NCBI RefSeq assembly: GCF_000429645.1
Contig: NZ_KE386933.1
Span: 434,001 to 498,000, forward strand
Reading direction: 5' to 3'
Origin: Niveispirillum irakense DSM 11586
Lineage (GTDB): Bacteria > Pseudomonadota > Alphaproteobacteria > Azospirillales > Azospirillaceae
DNA length: 64,000 bases
The notes below the pieces were generated by a model. The model made no database searches. It had not been told where the DNA came from and was given only the letters and a program-made list of their open reading frames with translations. Below are positions 18,740 through 27,620 of the stretch, piece after piece. Position numbers and translations under genes: made by a program. How positions within the stretch are numbered: position 1 is the first letter of the stretch; every line of letters starts with the position of its first letter.

Positions 18740-19447
18740 ATGAATTCCGCTTTGAAGCCGCTGATCCTGGTTGTGGAGGACGAGGTCGATCTCGTCACCC
18801 TGTTGAGCTACAATCTGGAGCGCGAGGGTTTTCGGGTCATCACCGCCAATGACGGCGAAGAAGCGCTGCTGCTGGCCGATGAGCGCACGCCCCATCTGGT
18901 CCTGCTGGACTGGATGCTGCCGCTGATGAGTGGCCTGGAAGTCTGCCGTCAGCTTCGCCGCAACGCCAAGACCCGCGACATCCCCGTCATCATGCTGACG
19001 GCGCGCGGGGAGGAAGCGGACAAGGTCCGCGGCCTGAACAGCGGCGCCGACGATTATCTCGCCAAGCCCTTCAGCCCGACCGAGCTGGTGGCCCGCATCC
19101 GCGCTGTGCTGCGCCGCGCCGCCCCGGCCCTGGCGGAGGAATTGCTCCGTTTCTCCGATATTTCCATGGACCTTGCCGCCCACCGCGTGCGCCGCAATGG
19201 GCGGGATATCCATCTGGGGCCGAAGGAATTCGCCCTGCTGCGCCATTTCATGCAGCATCCGGGCCGCGTTTTCTCACGCGAGCAGTTGCTGGATATCGTC
19301 TGGGGCCATGATGTCTATGTCGAGCTGCGGACGGTGGATGTGCATATCCGCCGCCTGCGCAAGGCCCTGAACGAGACGGACGACCAGGACGTGATCCGCA
19401 CCGTCCGTTCCGCCGGCTATGCGCTGGATACCAAGGCCAGCGCATAA
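18740..19447 (+). CDS. phoB: phosphate regulon response regulator PhoB
   Basis: OmpR-family regulator of 235 residues. The receiver domain has E13/D14, phospho-acceptor D57 (LLDWMLP), T in MLTARGEE and K in YLAKPF. The winged-helix domain ends RTVDVHIRRLRKALNE, then VRSAGYAL, as in PhoB. It is 151 bp after phoU, far enough for an extra promoter, though no second Pho box was found there. Together with PhoR it controls the Pho regulon, including the site at 12943. Confidence 0.95.
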   Translation: MNSALKPLILVVEDEVDLVTLLSYNLEREGFRVITANDGEEALLLADERTPHLVLLDWMLPLMSGLEVCRQLRRNAKTRDIPVIMLTARGEEADKVRGLNSGADDYLAKPFSPTELVARIRAVLRRAAPALAEELLRFSDISMDLAAHRVRRNGRDIHLGPKEFALLRHFMQHPGRVFSREQLLDIVWGHDVYVELRTVDVHIRRLRKALNETDDQDVIRTVRSAGYALDTKASA

Positions 19448-19469
19448 GGCCACGGGAAGACCGTCCCGA

Positions 19470-20627
19470 TTAACCGGCCAGGGGCAGGGTGCAGTCGCGC
19501 AGCGCCAGCCCCTTCAGCCGGCCGGGGGCGATGTGGGTGGCGGAAAAGTCGATCCATTCCAGGGCGGCATCCGCCAGCCGCACCGGCAGATGCCCGCCAC
19601 CCCGCAGGGCCAGATCCTGCATGTCGGCGGCTTCAAGAATGGTGTGCCGCATGGTGGCGCCCTCAAACCCAGCCCCGCGCAGGTCGGCGCCTGCCAAATC
19701 CGCGTAGCAGAGATTGGCCCCGTTGAAATCGGCGGCGACCATCTTGGCATGGGCAAGCTGCGCACCCGTCAGGTCCGCGCCGCGGAAACAGATGGTGGAT
19801 AGTTCCCGGCCCCGCAGGTCCACACCGTTCATCTTGCGACCGGTGAAATCGGCGCGGGTGCCGCTGCGTCCGCCACTATCGACCCATTCTTCATGCGCGG
19901 CGACGATCCGGTCGATCTCCGCCAGATTGGCCAGATGTTCGGTGAAGGCGGGCAGGCCCTGGAACAGCCGGCGCGTGGTGTCATCCACCGTGAAGGTTGC
20001 ATCCTTGATATTGGCATTCTGGAAGCTGGCACCCTGCATGCGGGCGCCCAGCAACACCACGCCCTGCAAGTCCGCCTCACAGAAATCGGCATGCGACAGG
20101 TCCGCATTGCGCATATTGACGCCGCGCAGCCGCACCTTGCGCAACACCGCGCTTTCCAGCGATGCATTGGCCAGATTGCAGAAGGACAGGTCAGTCACAT
20201 ATTCCCGGCTGACCACATCCGTCTGCCCGCCTTCCTTGCGCCGGTGCAGGGTCAGATTGCCCATGCGCAGGTCGCTGCCATCCAGCGTGGCCTGGGTCAG
20301 ATCAGATTTGTAAAAGCGTGAACCGCGCAGATTGGCGCGTGAAAAATCGCAATGTTTCAGATTGGCGCCGATGAACAGGCTGTTGGAGAGATCGGCCTCG
20401 CGGAACTGGCACCCTTCCAGATCGGCCTGGGACAGGTTGCAGGCCAGCATCATGCTTTGCGAGAAGTCGAAATTCCGCAGTTTCACCCCTTCCAGGCTGG
20501 ACAGGCGCAATTCCAGACGGCTGCCCCCCCGGTTGCGCAGGAAAAGGGAATGCTGTGCCAGCCGCGGGGTTACGTCGTCATGTTTGCTGGCATTATTGGC
20601 GAATGCAGCGCTTAACAAGATTTCCAA
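19470..20627 (-). CDS. pentapeptide-repeat protein (copy 1 of a tandem pair)
   Basis: Protein of 385 residues built largely of A(D/N)LXX-type pentapeptides in two blocks (about 50-215 and 260-385), which would fold as right-handed quadrilateral beta-helices. The blocks are split by a helical linker of about 45 residues containing AHEEWVDSGGRSG. The only in-frame start covering the conserved N terminus is TTG 20627 with no strong ribosome site, so the start is uncertain. No signal peptide is seen. The function is unknown; pentapeptide proteins can mimic DNA or act as scaffolds. It is paralogous to the next gene upstream (20759-21889). Confidence 0.85.
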   Translation of the reverse strand: MEILLSAAFANNASKHDDVTPRLAQHSLFLRNRGGSRLELRLSSLEGVKLRNFDFSQSMMLACNLSQADLEGCQFREADLSNSLFIGANLKHCDFSRANLRGSRFYKSDLTQATLDGSDLRMGNLTLHRRKEGGQTDVVSREYVTDLSFCNLANASLESAVLRKVRLRGVNMRNADLSHADFCEADLQGVVLLGARMQGASFQNANIKDATFTVDDTTRRLFQGLPAFTEHLANLAEIDRIVAAHEEWVDSGGRSGTRADFTGRKMNGVDLRGRELSTICFRGADLTGAQLAHAKMVAADFNGANLCYADLAGADLRGAGFEGATMRHTILEAADMQDLALRGGGHLPVRLADAALEWIDFSATHIAPGRLKGLALRDCTLPLAG

Positions 20628-20758
20628 CCAAGGATAGGGGACAAGGCCAAAGCCTTTACGTCGATTGAGTCCTATCCTGAAGGAAACGTTTGTTCAGACA
20701 ATCCCGGACCATGTTAACTAAAGGATAGCTTTTGTTTGCCCTCCTTGTCCGCAGCCCT

Positions 20759-21889
20759 TCACTTTTCCTCTGGCATCGTGCATTCGCGCAGGACGGCGCC
20801 GGCCAACTGGTCGGGCGTGATGCTGCATTGGGAAAAATCGGTCCATTCGATATTCGCACCGGCGAAGCGGATGGATAATTTGCCGCCGCCCCGCAAATCC
20901 AGATCACTGAAATTCGCGCCTTCCACGATGGTATGGAGAAGGGTTGTGCTGTCCATGGCGCCGCCGCGCAGGTCAGCATGGGATAGTTCAGCATAGGACA
21001 GGTTGGCGCCGGTGAAATCGGCGGCAGCCAGCCGGGCATGGGCCAGCTTGGCCCCCGTCAGATCGGCACCCCGGAAGGACACGGCGGACAATTCCCGCCC
21101 CCGCAGGTCGACGCCGCGCAAGGGCATGCCGGCAAAGTCCGCGCGCTTGCCGGCCCGCCCGCCGGAATTCACCCATTCCTCATGCGCGGCGACAATCCGG
21201 TCGGTTTCCTTCAGGTTGGCCAGATGTTCCTCGAAAGCGGGGTTTCCGCCGAACAGGCGCCTTGTTTCCTCATTCACCGTGAAAACGGCGTTCTTGATAT
21301 TGGCACCGGTGAATTTGGCCCGGTCCATCGTGGCGCCCAACAGCACCACGCCCTGCATGTCGGCGCCGGTCAGGTCGGCGTTGGAGAGATCGGCATTGCG
21401 CATATTGACGCCGCGCAGGCGCACATTATGCAGCACGGCATCCTGCAACACGGCTTCTTCCATATTGCAGAAGGACAGGTCGGTGTTGAATTCCCGCTGG
21501 GCCGGGACGCCCCGGTTATTCAGCATCAGCGACCCGATCCGCATGTCGGTGCCGGTCATGTTGGCCTGCTGAAGGTCCGATTTATAGAATCGGGTGCCGC
21601 GCAGGTCAGCGCGGGTGAAGTCGCAATGTTTCAGATTGGCGCCGATGAACAGGCTGTTGGACAGGTTGGCTGCCTGGAAATGGCAGCCTTCCAGGTCGGT
21701 GTAGGACAGGTTGCAGGCTAGCAGCAGGCATTGCGACAGGTCGAAATGGTTCAGCCGCACGCCCGACAGGTTCTGCAAACGCAGTTCCAGCCTTTTGCCG
21801 GCATGGCCACGGGCGAACAATGTGTGCTGGGCCAGCATGACCTGCATATCATGGGATGGCAGGGAATGGGCACTGCGGGGCTTGTTCAT
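20759..21889 (-). CDS. pentapeptide-repeat protein (copy 2 of a tandem pair)
   Basis: Protein of 376 residues from ATG 21889 (MNKPRSAHS). It has the same architecture as the neighbour at 19470: an N-terminal segment ending LELRLQNLSGV, a first pentapeptide block, the helical linker with AHEEWVNSGGRAG, and a second block ending LRECTMPEE. Identical runs such as SNSLFIGANLKHCDF and RGVNMRNADLS are in both, so the pair arose by duplication. No signal peptide or enzyme motif is visible. 131 bp separate the genes and each may have its own promoter. Confidence 0.87.
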   Translation of the reverse strand: MNKPRSAHSLPSHDMQVMLAQHTLFARGHAGKRLELRLQNLSGVRLNHFDLSQCLLLACNLSYTDLEGCHFQAANLSNSLFIGANLKHCDFTRADLRGTRFYKSDLQQANMTGTDMRIGSLMLNNRGVPAQREFNTDLSFCNMEEAVLQDAVLHNVRLRGVNMRNADLSNADLTGADMQGVVLLGATMDRAKFTGANIKNAVFTVNEETRRLFGGNPAFEEHLANLKETDRIVAAHEEWVNSGGRAGKRADFAGMPLRGVDLRGRELSAVSFRGADLTGAKLAHARLAAADFTGANLSYAELSHADLRGGAMDSTTLLHTIVEGANFSDLDLRGGGKLSIRFAGANIEWTDFSQCSITPDQLAGAVLRECTMPEEK

Positions 21890-22006
21890 CACACCATCGA
21901 CCTGTGGCAGGTAAGGGTGCGGATTATGCCGCACCCTGGGCCCGGGGGAAACTCTGCAACATTAGGGAGGGGGTGCCTCAAAAGGGCTATCCTCTCCGTC
22001 CGGGTA

Positions 22007-23017
22007 TCAACCCCAGACAGCGGCGATCGGGGGATGCAGCAGGGCCCCGTCATACCGCAGGCCCGGTTCCCGGTCCTGTTGCAGCAGCAGGGGGCCGTCC
22101 AGGTCCACATAATCGGCACCCTGTGCCAGCAGGGTGGCAGGCGCCATGGACAGGGAGGTGGCGACCATGCATCCGACCATGATGCGCAGGCCCAGCATTT
22201 CTGCCCTGGCCTTCAGCATCAGCGCCTCTGTCAGGCCACCGGTCTTGTCCAGCTTGATATTGATGATGGCGTATTTGGTGGCCAGTTCCTCCAGCCCGTC
22301 ACGGCCATGGGCGCTTTCATCGGCGCCGAAGGGGACCGGGCTGTCAAAGCCGATCAGGGCTTCATCCTGTCCGGCGGGCAGGGGCTGTTCGATCATCTCC
22401 ACCCCCAAAGCCGCCAGGGCCGCCGGCAGGATGGCCAGATCATCCGGCTTCCATCCTTCGTTCGCATCCACGATCAGGCGACCCCGGGGTGATCCCGCCC
22501 GCACGGCGGCCACCCGGTCCAGGTCCAGACCATCACCGGCCAGCTTCAATTTCAGCAGCGGATGGGCCGTGGCGGCCCGCGCCGCCTGTTCCATGGCTTC
22601 AGGCGTATCGACCGACAGAGTGAAGGCGGTGGTGACGGGCAGCGGCTCTGCCAGACCTGCCAGTTGCCAGGCGGGCCGGCCGGTTGATTTCGCCGCCAGA
22701 TCCCACAATGCGCAATCCAGCGCGTTACGCGTGGCGCCGGCCGGCAGCAGCCGCGCCAGCCCGTCCCGATCCAGCCCGGCGGCAAAGGCGGGGGCCAGCG
22801 CCTCCATGGCCGCGACAACCCCTTCCACCGTCTCACCATAGCGGGCATAGGGGACACATTCCCCCCGCCCGATGGCACCATCGGGGGCCTGCAGGGTGGC
22901 GGTGACGGTGCGCGCTTCCGTTTTGGCGCCGCGGGCGATGCGGAAGGTGCCGCGGATGGGAAAGGAATCGACAGCGACCGATAGGGTCAGGGGCAAGGGC
23001 TGGAAGGCGTCTCTCAT
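22007..23017 (-). CDS. dgcA: enolase-superfamily racemase/epimerase DgcA
   Basis: Enzyme of 336 residues of the muconate-cycloisomerase subgroup, best matching N-acetyl-D-glutamate racemase DgcA or L-Ala-D/L-Glu epimerase. The start is ATG 23017. Catalytic features are K in LLKLKLAG, metal ligands in IVDANEGW, MIEQPLP and GADESAHG, and the second base K in IINIKLDKTGG. The usual partner gene dgcN (DUF1611) is not adjacent. Its ATG overlaps the stop of a small upstream frame (TGATG), suggesting coupling. Racemase versus epimerase activity cannot be settled from sequence. Confidence 0.85.
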   Translation of the reverse strand: MRDAFQPLPLTLSVAVDSFPIRGTFRIARGAKTEARTVTATLQAPDGAIGRGECVPYARYGETVEGVVAAMEALAPAFAAGLDRDGLARLLPAGATRNALDCALWDLAAKSTGRPAWQLAGLAEPLPVTTAFTLSVDTPEAMEQAARAATAHPLLKLKLAGDGLDLDRVAAVRAGSPRGRLIVDANEGWKPDDLAILPAALAALGVEMIEQPLPAGQDEALIGFDSPVPFGADESAHGRDGLEELATKYAIINIKLDKTGGLTEALMLKARAEMLGLRIMVGCMVATSLSMAPATLLAQGADYVDLDGPLLLQQDREPGLRYDGALLHPPIAAVWG

Positions 23018-23169
23018 CACGTTCTTATCCGTTCTTGCGCAACCACGCCCGACATGGCGGTCGGGATATGGTAACGGCATTCCGGGTCGGCTGCCCATAG
23101 GGATGCGACAGGCCGATACACGCCCCAGGCGACGGATCTGCCATGGCGGTCGCGCCTGATCGTCACCAT
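23017..23169 (-). CDS. possible small protein translationally coupled to dgcA
   Basis: A frame of 50 residues from ATG 23169 (MVTIRRDRHGRSVAWGVY...); a longer version from 23208 has 63 residues. Its TGA overlaps the dgcA ATG, the arrangement of coupled genes, and its third codon positions are GC-rich like real genes here. No known domain is recognised. It could equally be a short leader or chance frame. Confidence 0.4.
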   Translation of the reverse strand: MVTIRRDRHGRSVAWGVYRPVASLWAADPECRYHIPTAMSGVVAQERIRT

Positions 23170-23226
23170 GTGGTAGATCGTGCGGCCTTGTCGCCATTGG
23201 CCGGCCAAGAATAGGGTTGTGATACG

Positions 23227-24039
23227 ATGAATTTCCGCGATGCCTGGCGCGAATCACTGGCGATCTATCTGCTTCTGCTTTCCGATCCAGGGCGTGTCCT
23301 GCGGTTTGCGGGCGCGCCGGCCCTGGTGCTGGCGGTCTTGAGCCTGGCGCAGATGGTGCCGGGGGAAGGGGCGGGGGGCACCCTGCTGACATTCCTGTCG
23401 CTTCTGGGCACGGTCTGGGGCATCGGGGTCTGGACGGTGCGCTGGTCGCGATTCCTCTTGCTGGGGGAAGAAGAGGCCCAGTTCTGGGACATGCCCTTTT
23501 CCGGCCGTATCTGGCGCACCGGTGGTCTGGTGTTGAGCCTGCTGTTCATGTCGGTGCTGGTGGCCATTCTGCCGGCGTCACTGGTGATGGGCATTCTGGC
23601 TGCCCTGTTCGGTCCGGATGCACCGGTGCAGGCCGATCCGGCCGATGCGGCGGCCCTGGCGGCGGCATTTCCAGGCTGGTTCCATGTCCTTGCCATCCTG
23701 ATCTCGGTCCTGATGATGATATGGCCGGTGGCGCGGCTGGCGCCCGCGCTGGGATCGGTGGTGCAGGATGGACCGCTGGTGATGGGTGCAAGCTGGAAGG
23801 CGACATCGCGCCTGCTGGGGCTGCCGCCGCTTTTCGCGTTGATCATGGTCAATCTGCCTTTGCAGCTTCCAGGTGGGATCTTGCTGCTGCTGGGTATCAC
23901 TGGCAGTGATGTGACGCTGCTGGTGCTGGGCAATATGCTGCTCGCCATTGCCCACCCGCTGGTAATGGCTGGTTCTGCCCTGTTATGGGCGCGGATTTAT
24001 GGCGTCGCGATTGGCCCCTATCTTCCCGCCGGGCGATAG
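23227..24039 (+). CDS. multi-pass inner-membrane protein of unknown function
   Basis: Protein of 270 residues with about six hydrophobic segments, near residues 28-42, 52-70, 98-128, 150-172, 198-232 and 235-258. It starts with the amphipathic MNFRDAWRESLAIYLLLLSD. I do not recognise the family; there are no transporter signature motifs or conserved charged residues within membrane segments. It is divergent from the small frame and dgcA, and convergent with the FG-GAP gene. Confidence 0.8.
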   Translation: MNFRDAWRESLAIYLLLLSDPGRVLRFAGAPALVLAVLSLAQMVPGEGAGGTLLTFLSLLGTVWGIGVWTVRWSRFLLLGEEEAQFWDMPFSGRIWRTGGLVLSLLFMSVLVAILPASLVMGILAALFGPDAPVQADPADAAALAAAFPGWFHVLAILISVLMMIWPVARLAPALGSVVQDGPLVMGASWKATSRLLGLPPLFALIMVNLPLQLPGGILLLLGITGSDVTLLVLGNMLLAIAHPLVMAGSALLWARIYGVAIGPYLPAGR

Positions 24040-24063
24040 GAAGCGCACCGTTCCCTGGTCATG

Positions 24064-25419
24064 TCATGGGTGGGGAACGGTCAGCACCTGGCACGGTTCC
24101 GGCCGATCCAGGCGCAGCGTGGTGCCGTCGGGCCAGGTGATCTCCACCTTTTCCACCTTGCGCGCATGGCCCAGGCCGAAATGGGCAACGGGCTCCATCT
24201 GGCAGAGATAGCCGGACCCGGCGCAGATGCTGCGCATCTGCATCCGCCCATCGGCCCACAGGCGCACAACGGCACCGCGTGCCGGGGCGCCGGCCTGTGT
24301 CAACGGGCGGATGCGCAGCCAGTGATGACCGCGCGGTTCCGCCATGAACAGCGATAGCGGCTGGGGGGCCTGTTCCCCATGGGCGATCAGCAGTTCCAAC
24401 TGCCCATCGCCATCCAGGTCGGCCACGGCGGCACCGGTGCCATATCCATGGGGCAGGGCGGCGTCGCCGATTTCCAGCGCCACCCACCGCTCATCCCGCC
24501 AGCCGAACAGGCGGTTCGGCTCCCCCATATTGTTGAAGAAGATTTCCTCATAGCCATCATTATCGAAATCGGCGGCGATGACGGTGCGCACCCGCGATGG
24601 CTGGGCCATTTCCGGCGGGGCCACATCGGCGAAGCCGCCGCCGGCCGTCTGCTGGAACAGCCGGTGCGGGCCTTCCCAATTGCCCAGCACAATATCGAAT
24701 CTCTCTTCCCCCTGTATCAGGGCCACGCCCCGCGCTGCCTGGGTGGGGTCGGCCAGACCCAGCGTCTCCGCCAGTTCGGTGAAATTGCCGTCGCCCCGGT
24801 TATGGAAGAAGAGATTGGGGCCGATCTCATTGCCGGCGAATACGTCCGGCCGGCCGCCCAGGATGGGCGCGGCCAGCAAAGACCGCCCGCCGGTCAGCGC
24901 GTCCAGCCCGCACTCATCCGCCATATCCAGGATTCGCCCGCGTGGCCCCATCTCATAAAGCCGCATGGGGCCGCCATAATTGGCAACGATAAAGCCATAG
25001 CGCCCGGTGCCCGTCCGGTCGATCACGGCGATGGACCGGCCAGCGAACCGGTTGGCGACGGCAAAATTCTCCGGCAGGGCGAACAGGTCGATCCAGCGAC
25101 GGCCAAAACAGGCCAGCAGCCTGTCCACGACCTGCTTCGGCCCGGAAAAGCCGTCGCTGTTCAATATATAGAGTTCCTCGCGGCCATCGCCGTCAATATC
25201 GCCACAGGCAAGACCGATGGCGCGGCGCCCATCATCGGCCAGGGCCGGTTCGGCAATGTCGATCAGCCGGTGGCCATCCCATTTCAGCACACGATTCGGG
25301 CCGCCATGGCCGGCGATCACCAGTTCATCGGCGCCGTCCCCATCGATATCAGCCACCGCCACCCCGTAATGCAGGGCCGGCAGGTTGCTGGCGATCAGGT
25401 TGGAGCATCCGATGAACAT
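24064..25419 (-). CDS. FG-GAP/VCBS repeat protein with UnbV/ASPIC C-terminal domain
   Basis: Protein of about 451 residues from ATG 25419. It contains repeated calcium-binding-type beta-propeller blades with DxDxDG loops (DIDGDGADE, DIDGDGREE, DFDNDGYEE, DLDGDGQLE), and a C-terminal region ending in VEKVEITWPDGTTLRL, typical of the UnbV/ASPIC domain of CRTAC1-like proteins. Such proteins are normally exported, but no signal peptide is visible at this start or at 25518, which is odd. The function is unknown; extracellular or surface adhesion roles are usual for the family. Confidence 0.85.
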   Translation of the reverse strand: MFIGCSNLIASNLPALHYGVAVADIDGDGADELVIAGHGGPNRVLKWDGHRLIDIAEPALADDGRRAIGLACGDIDGDGREELYILNSDGFSGPKQVVDRLLACFGRRWIDLFALPENFAVANRFAGRSIAVIDRTGTGRYGFIVANYGGPMRLYEMGPRGRILDMADECGLDALTGGRSLLAAPILGGRPDVFAGNEIGPNLFFHNRGDGNFTELAETLGLADPTQAARGVALIQGEERFDIVLGNWEGPHRLFQQTAGGGFADVAPPEMAQPSRVRTVIAADFDNDGYEEIFFNNMGEPNRLFGWRDERWVALEIGDAALPHGYGTGAAVADLDGDGQLELLIAHGEQAPQPLSLFMAEPRGHHWLRIRPLTQAGAPARGAVVRLWADGRMQMRSICAGSGYLCQMEPVAHFGLGHARKVEKVEITWPDGTTLRLDRPEPCQVLTVPHP

Positions 25420-25637
25420 GGCGCATCCCCGGCCCGGTGTCGGTGTCACCCCCGATGAATAGCGTGGCGCGGGGGGCTGCTGCAAGCCGACCCTCCGGTC
25501 AAGGGTGCGGATACGCATGGCCGGATCGCATCGGCCAAAAGCCTTGCAGGTCCTTCAGTCAACCCTATTCTTGGGGCATAGACCGGCAAAAACCGCTTGT
25601 GACGGGGGCGGGATTTGGTACGATCCGACCCCACAGC

Positions 25638-25653
25638 AAACAAGATATTGTGT
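25638..25653 (+). promoter_or_regulatory. NrdR box upstream of nrdA
   Basis: AAACAAGATATTGTGT agrees with the NrdR box pattern (ACACWATATATWGTGT) at 14 of 16 positions. It lies about 50 bp before the nrdA ATG. A matching second box at the usual spacing is not clear here. NrdR represses ribonucleotide reductase genes when dATP is high. Confidence 0.68.
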
Positions 25654-25663
25654 CCACAGCTAG

Positions 25664-25672
25664 TTATCCACA
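25664..25672 (+). promoter_or_regulatory. DnaA box in the nrdA promoter
   Basis: TTATCCACA is a perfect consensus DnaA box, 32 bp before the nrdA ATG. A weaker DnaA-like 9-mer (GTGTCCACA, 25650-25658) partly overlaps the NrdR box. DnaA boxes in nrd promoters are known from Escherichia coli; here the function is inferred. Confidence 0.55.
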
Positions 25673-25703
25673 GCGACCGCACTGGGGAAAACGGGGATAG
25701 GTC

Positions 25704-27563
25704 ATGCGCGACGGCGAAGTGAATGAATGGGTTCCGCAGGGCGGCGACGTTTTCGGCCAGGTCCAGATGGTTAAGCATCCGGCCGTGGTCGTTGACCGCA
25801 CCCGCGACGAGCTGTTGACCGCCTTCGGCAAGGCTACGCTGAACGACCGCTATCTGATGCCGGGCGAGTCCTATCAGGACCTGTTTGCCCGCGTTGCCAG
25901 CTATTATGCGGACGATCAGGCCCATGCCCAGCGCCTGTATGACTATATCTCCCGCCTGTGGTTCATGCCGGCCACGCCGGTCCTGTCCAATGGTGGCACC
26001 AGCCGCGGCCTGCCCATCTCCTGCTTCCTGAATGAAGCCAGCGACAGCCTGGAAGGCATTGTCGGCCTGTGGAACGAGAATGTGTGGCTGGCGGCCAAGG
26101 GCGGCGGCATCGGTTCCTACTGGGGCAACCTGCGCTCCATCGGGGAGCAGGTGAAGGATAGCGGCAAGACCAGCGGCGTCATCCCCTTCATCCGGGTGAT
26201 GGACAGCCTCACGCTGGCGATCTCGCAAGGTTCCCTGCGCCGCGGGTCGGCCGCCTGCTACCTCCCCATCACCCATCCGGAGGTGGAGGAGTTCATTGAG
26301 ATGCGCCGCCCCACCGGCGGTGATCCGAACCGCAAGGCGCTGAACCTGCATCACGGCATTTCCATTACCGACGCCTTCATGCGCGCGGTGGAGAATGACG
26401 AGGAATGGGGCCTGACCAGCCCGAAGGACGGCAAGATCCTGCGCCGCGTGAAGGCACGCGACCTGTGGATTCGCATCCTGACGGCGCGCGTGGAGACGGG
26501 CGAGCCCTACCTGCTGTTCATCGATCATGTGAACCGGGCCATCCCGCAGCATCACAAGCTGGCCGGGCTGAATGTGAAGATGTCCAACCTGTGCAGCGAG
26601 ATCACGCTGCCGACCGGTCTGGACCCCTGGGGCAAGCAGCGCACCGCCGTCTGCTGCCTCTCTTCCCTGAACCTGGAATATTTCCTGGAATGGCAGGATC
26701 ACCCGACCTTTATCGAGGATACGCTGCGCTTCCTGGATAATGTCATGACGGACTTCATCCAGAAGGCCCCGTCGGATATGGAACGGGCCAAATATTCCGC
26801 CATGCGTGAACGCTCGGTCGGGCTGGGCGTCATGGGCTTCCATTCCTTCCTGCAAAGCCAGATGCTGCCGATTGAAGGCGTGATGGCCAAGGTCTGGAAC
26901 AAGCGCATGTTCGCCCATATCAAGCGTCAGGCGGATGCCGCCTCGGTCAAGCTGGCGCATGAGCGCGGGCCCTGCCCGGATGCGGCCGAATATGGGATCA
27001 TGGAGCGCTTCTCCAACAAGATCGCCATTGCGCCGACGGCCTCCATCTCCATCATCACCGGCGGCGCCTCGCCGGGGATCGAGCCGAACGCGGCCAACGC
27101 CTTCACCCACAAGACCCTTTCGGGCAGCCATTCGGTGCGTAACCCGTATCTGGAAAAGCTGCTGGAAGAGAAGGGCCGCAATGATGAGGATACCTGGTCC
27201 GACATCACCCTTACCGGTGGTTCGGTGCAGCACCTGGACTTTCTGACCCAGGAAGAAAAGGACGTGTTCAAGACGGCATTCGAGCTCGACCAGCGCTGGC
27301 TGATCGAACATGCCGCTGATCGCACCCCCTATGTCTGCCAGAGCCAGTCCCTGAACGTCTTCCTGCCGGCGGACGTGCATAAGCGCGACCTGCACCAGAT
27401 CCATATGCTGGCTTGGAAGCGGGGCGTGAAGAGCCTCTATTACCTGCGTTCCCTGTCGGTACAGCGGGCGGAGAGCAACGCCACGAAGGCCATTGGCGCC
27501 GATAAGCCGGCAGCCCCGCCGGCTGAAACCAACAAGTACGAGGAATGCTTGGCCTGCCAGTAA
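25704..27563 (+). CDS. nrdA: class I ribonucleoside-diphosphate reductase alpha subunit
   Basis: Large subunit of aerobic ribonucleotide reductase, 619 residues. Active-site features are the Cys in LPISCFLNE, the radical site SNLCSEITL (N-x-C-x-E), the second redox Cys in TAVCCLSSLN, the tyrosine pair in KSLYYLRSLS for radical transfer, and a C-terminal ECLACQ that would re-reduce the enzyme. The N-terminal ATP-cone is absent, which fits the length and implies different or no overall activity control. It is followed at once by a strong terminator, so it is transcribed alone; nrdB is 5.3 kb downstream. Confidence 0.96.
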   Translation: MRDGEVNEWVPQGGDVFGQVQMVKHPAVVVDRTRDELLTAFGKATLNDRYLMPGESYQDLFARVASYYADDQAHAQRLYDYISRLWFMPATPVLSNGGTSRGLPISCFLNEASDSLEGIVGLWNENVWLAAKGGGIGSYWGNLRSIGEQVKDSGKTSGVIPFIRVMDSLTLAISQGSLRRGSAACYLPITHPEVEEFIEMRRPTGGDPNRKALNLHHGISITDAFMRAVENDEEWGLTSPKDGKILRRVKARDLWIRILTARVETGEPYLLFIDHVNRAIPQHHKLAGLNVKMSNLCSEITLPTGLDPWGKQRTAVCCLSSLNLEYFLEWQDHPTFIEDTLRFLDNVMTDFIQKAPSDMERAKYSAMRERSVGLGVMGFHSFLQSQMLPIEGVMAKVWNKRMFAHIKRQADAASVKLAHERGPCPDAAEYGIMERFSNKIAIAPTASISIITGGASPGIEPNAANAFTHKTLSGSHSVRNPYLEKLLEEKGRNDEDTWSDITLTGGSVQHLDFLTQEEKDVFKTAFELDQRWLIEHAADRTPYVCQSQSLNVFLPADVHKRDLHQIHMLAWKRGVKSLYYLRSLSVQRAESNATKAIGADKPAAPPAETNKYEECLACQ

Positions 27564-27585
27564 TGATGGCATGCTGAACGGGTGG

Positions 27586-27620
27586 GGGCCGCGGCGAGAG
27601 CTTGCGGCCCTTTTCTTTTT
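27586..27620 (+). terminator. intrinsic terminator of nrdA
   Basis: GGGCCGC (27586-27592) and GCGGCCC (27604-27610) form the stem, followed by TTTTCTTTTT. It starts 23 bp after the nrdA stop and is a textbook intrinsic terminator. Confidence 0.9.
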
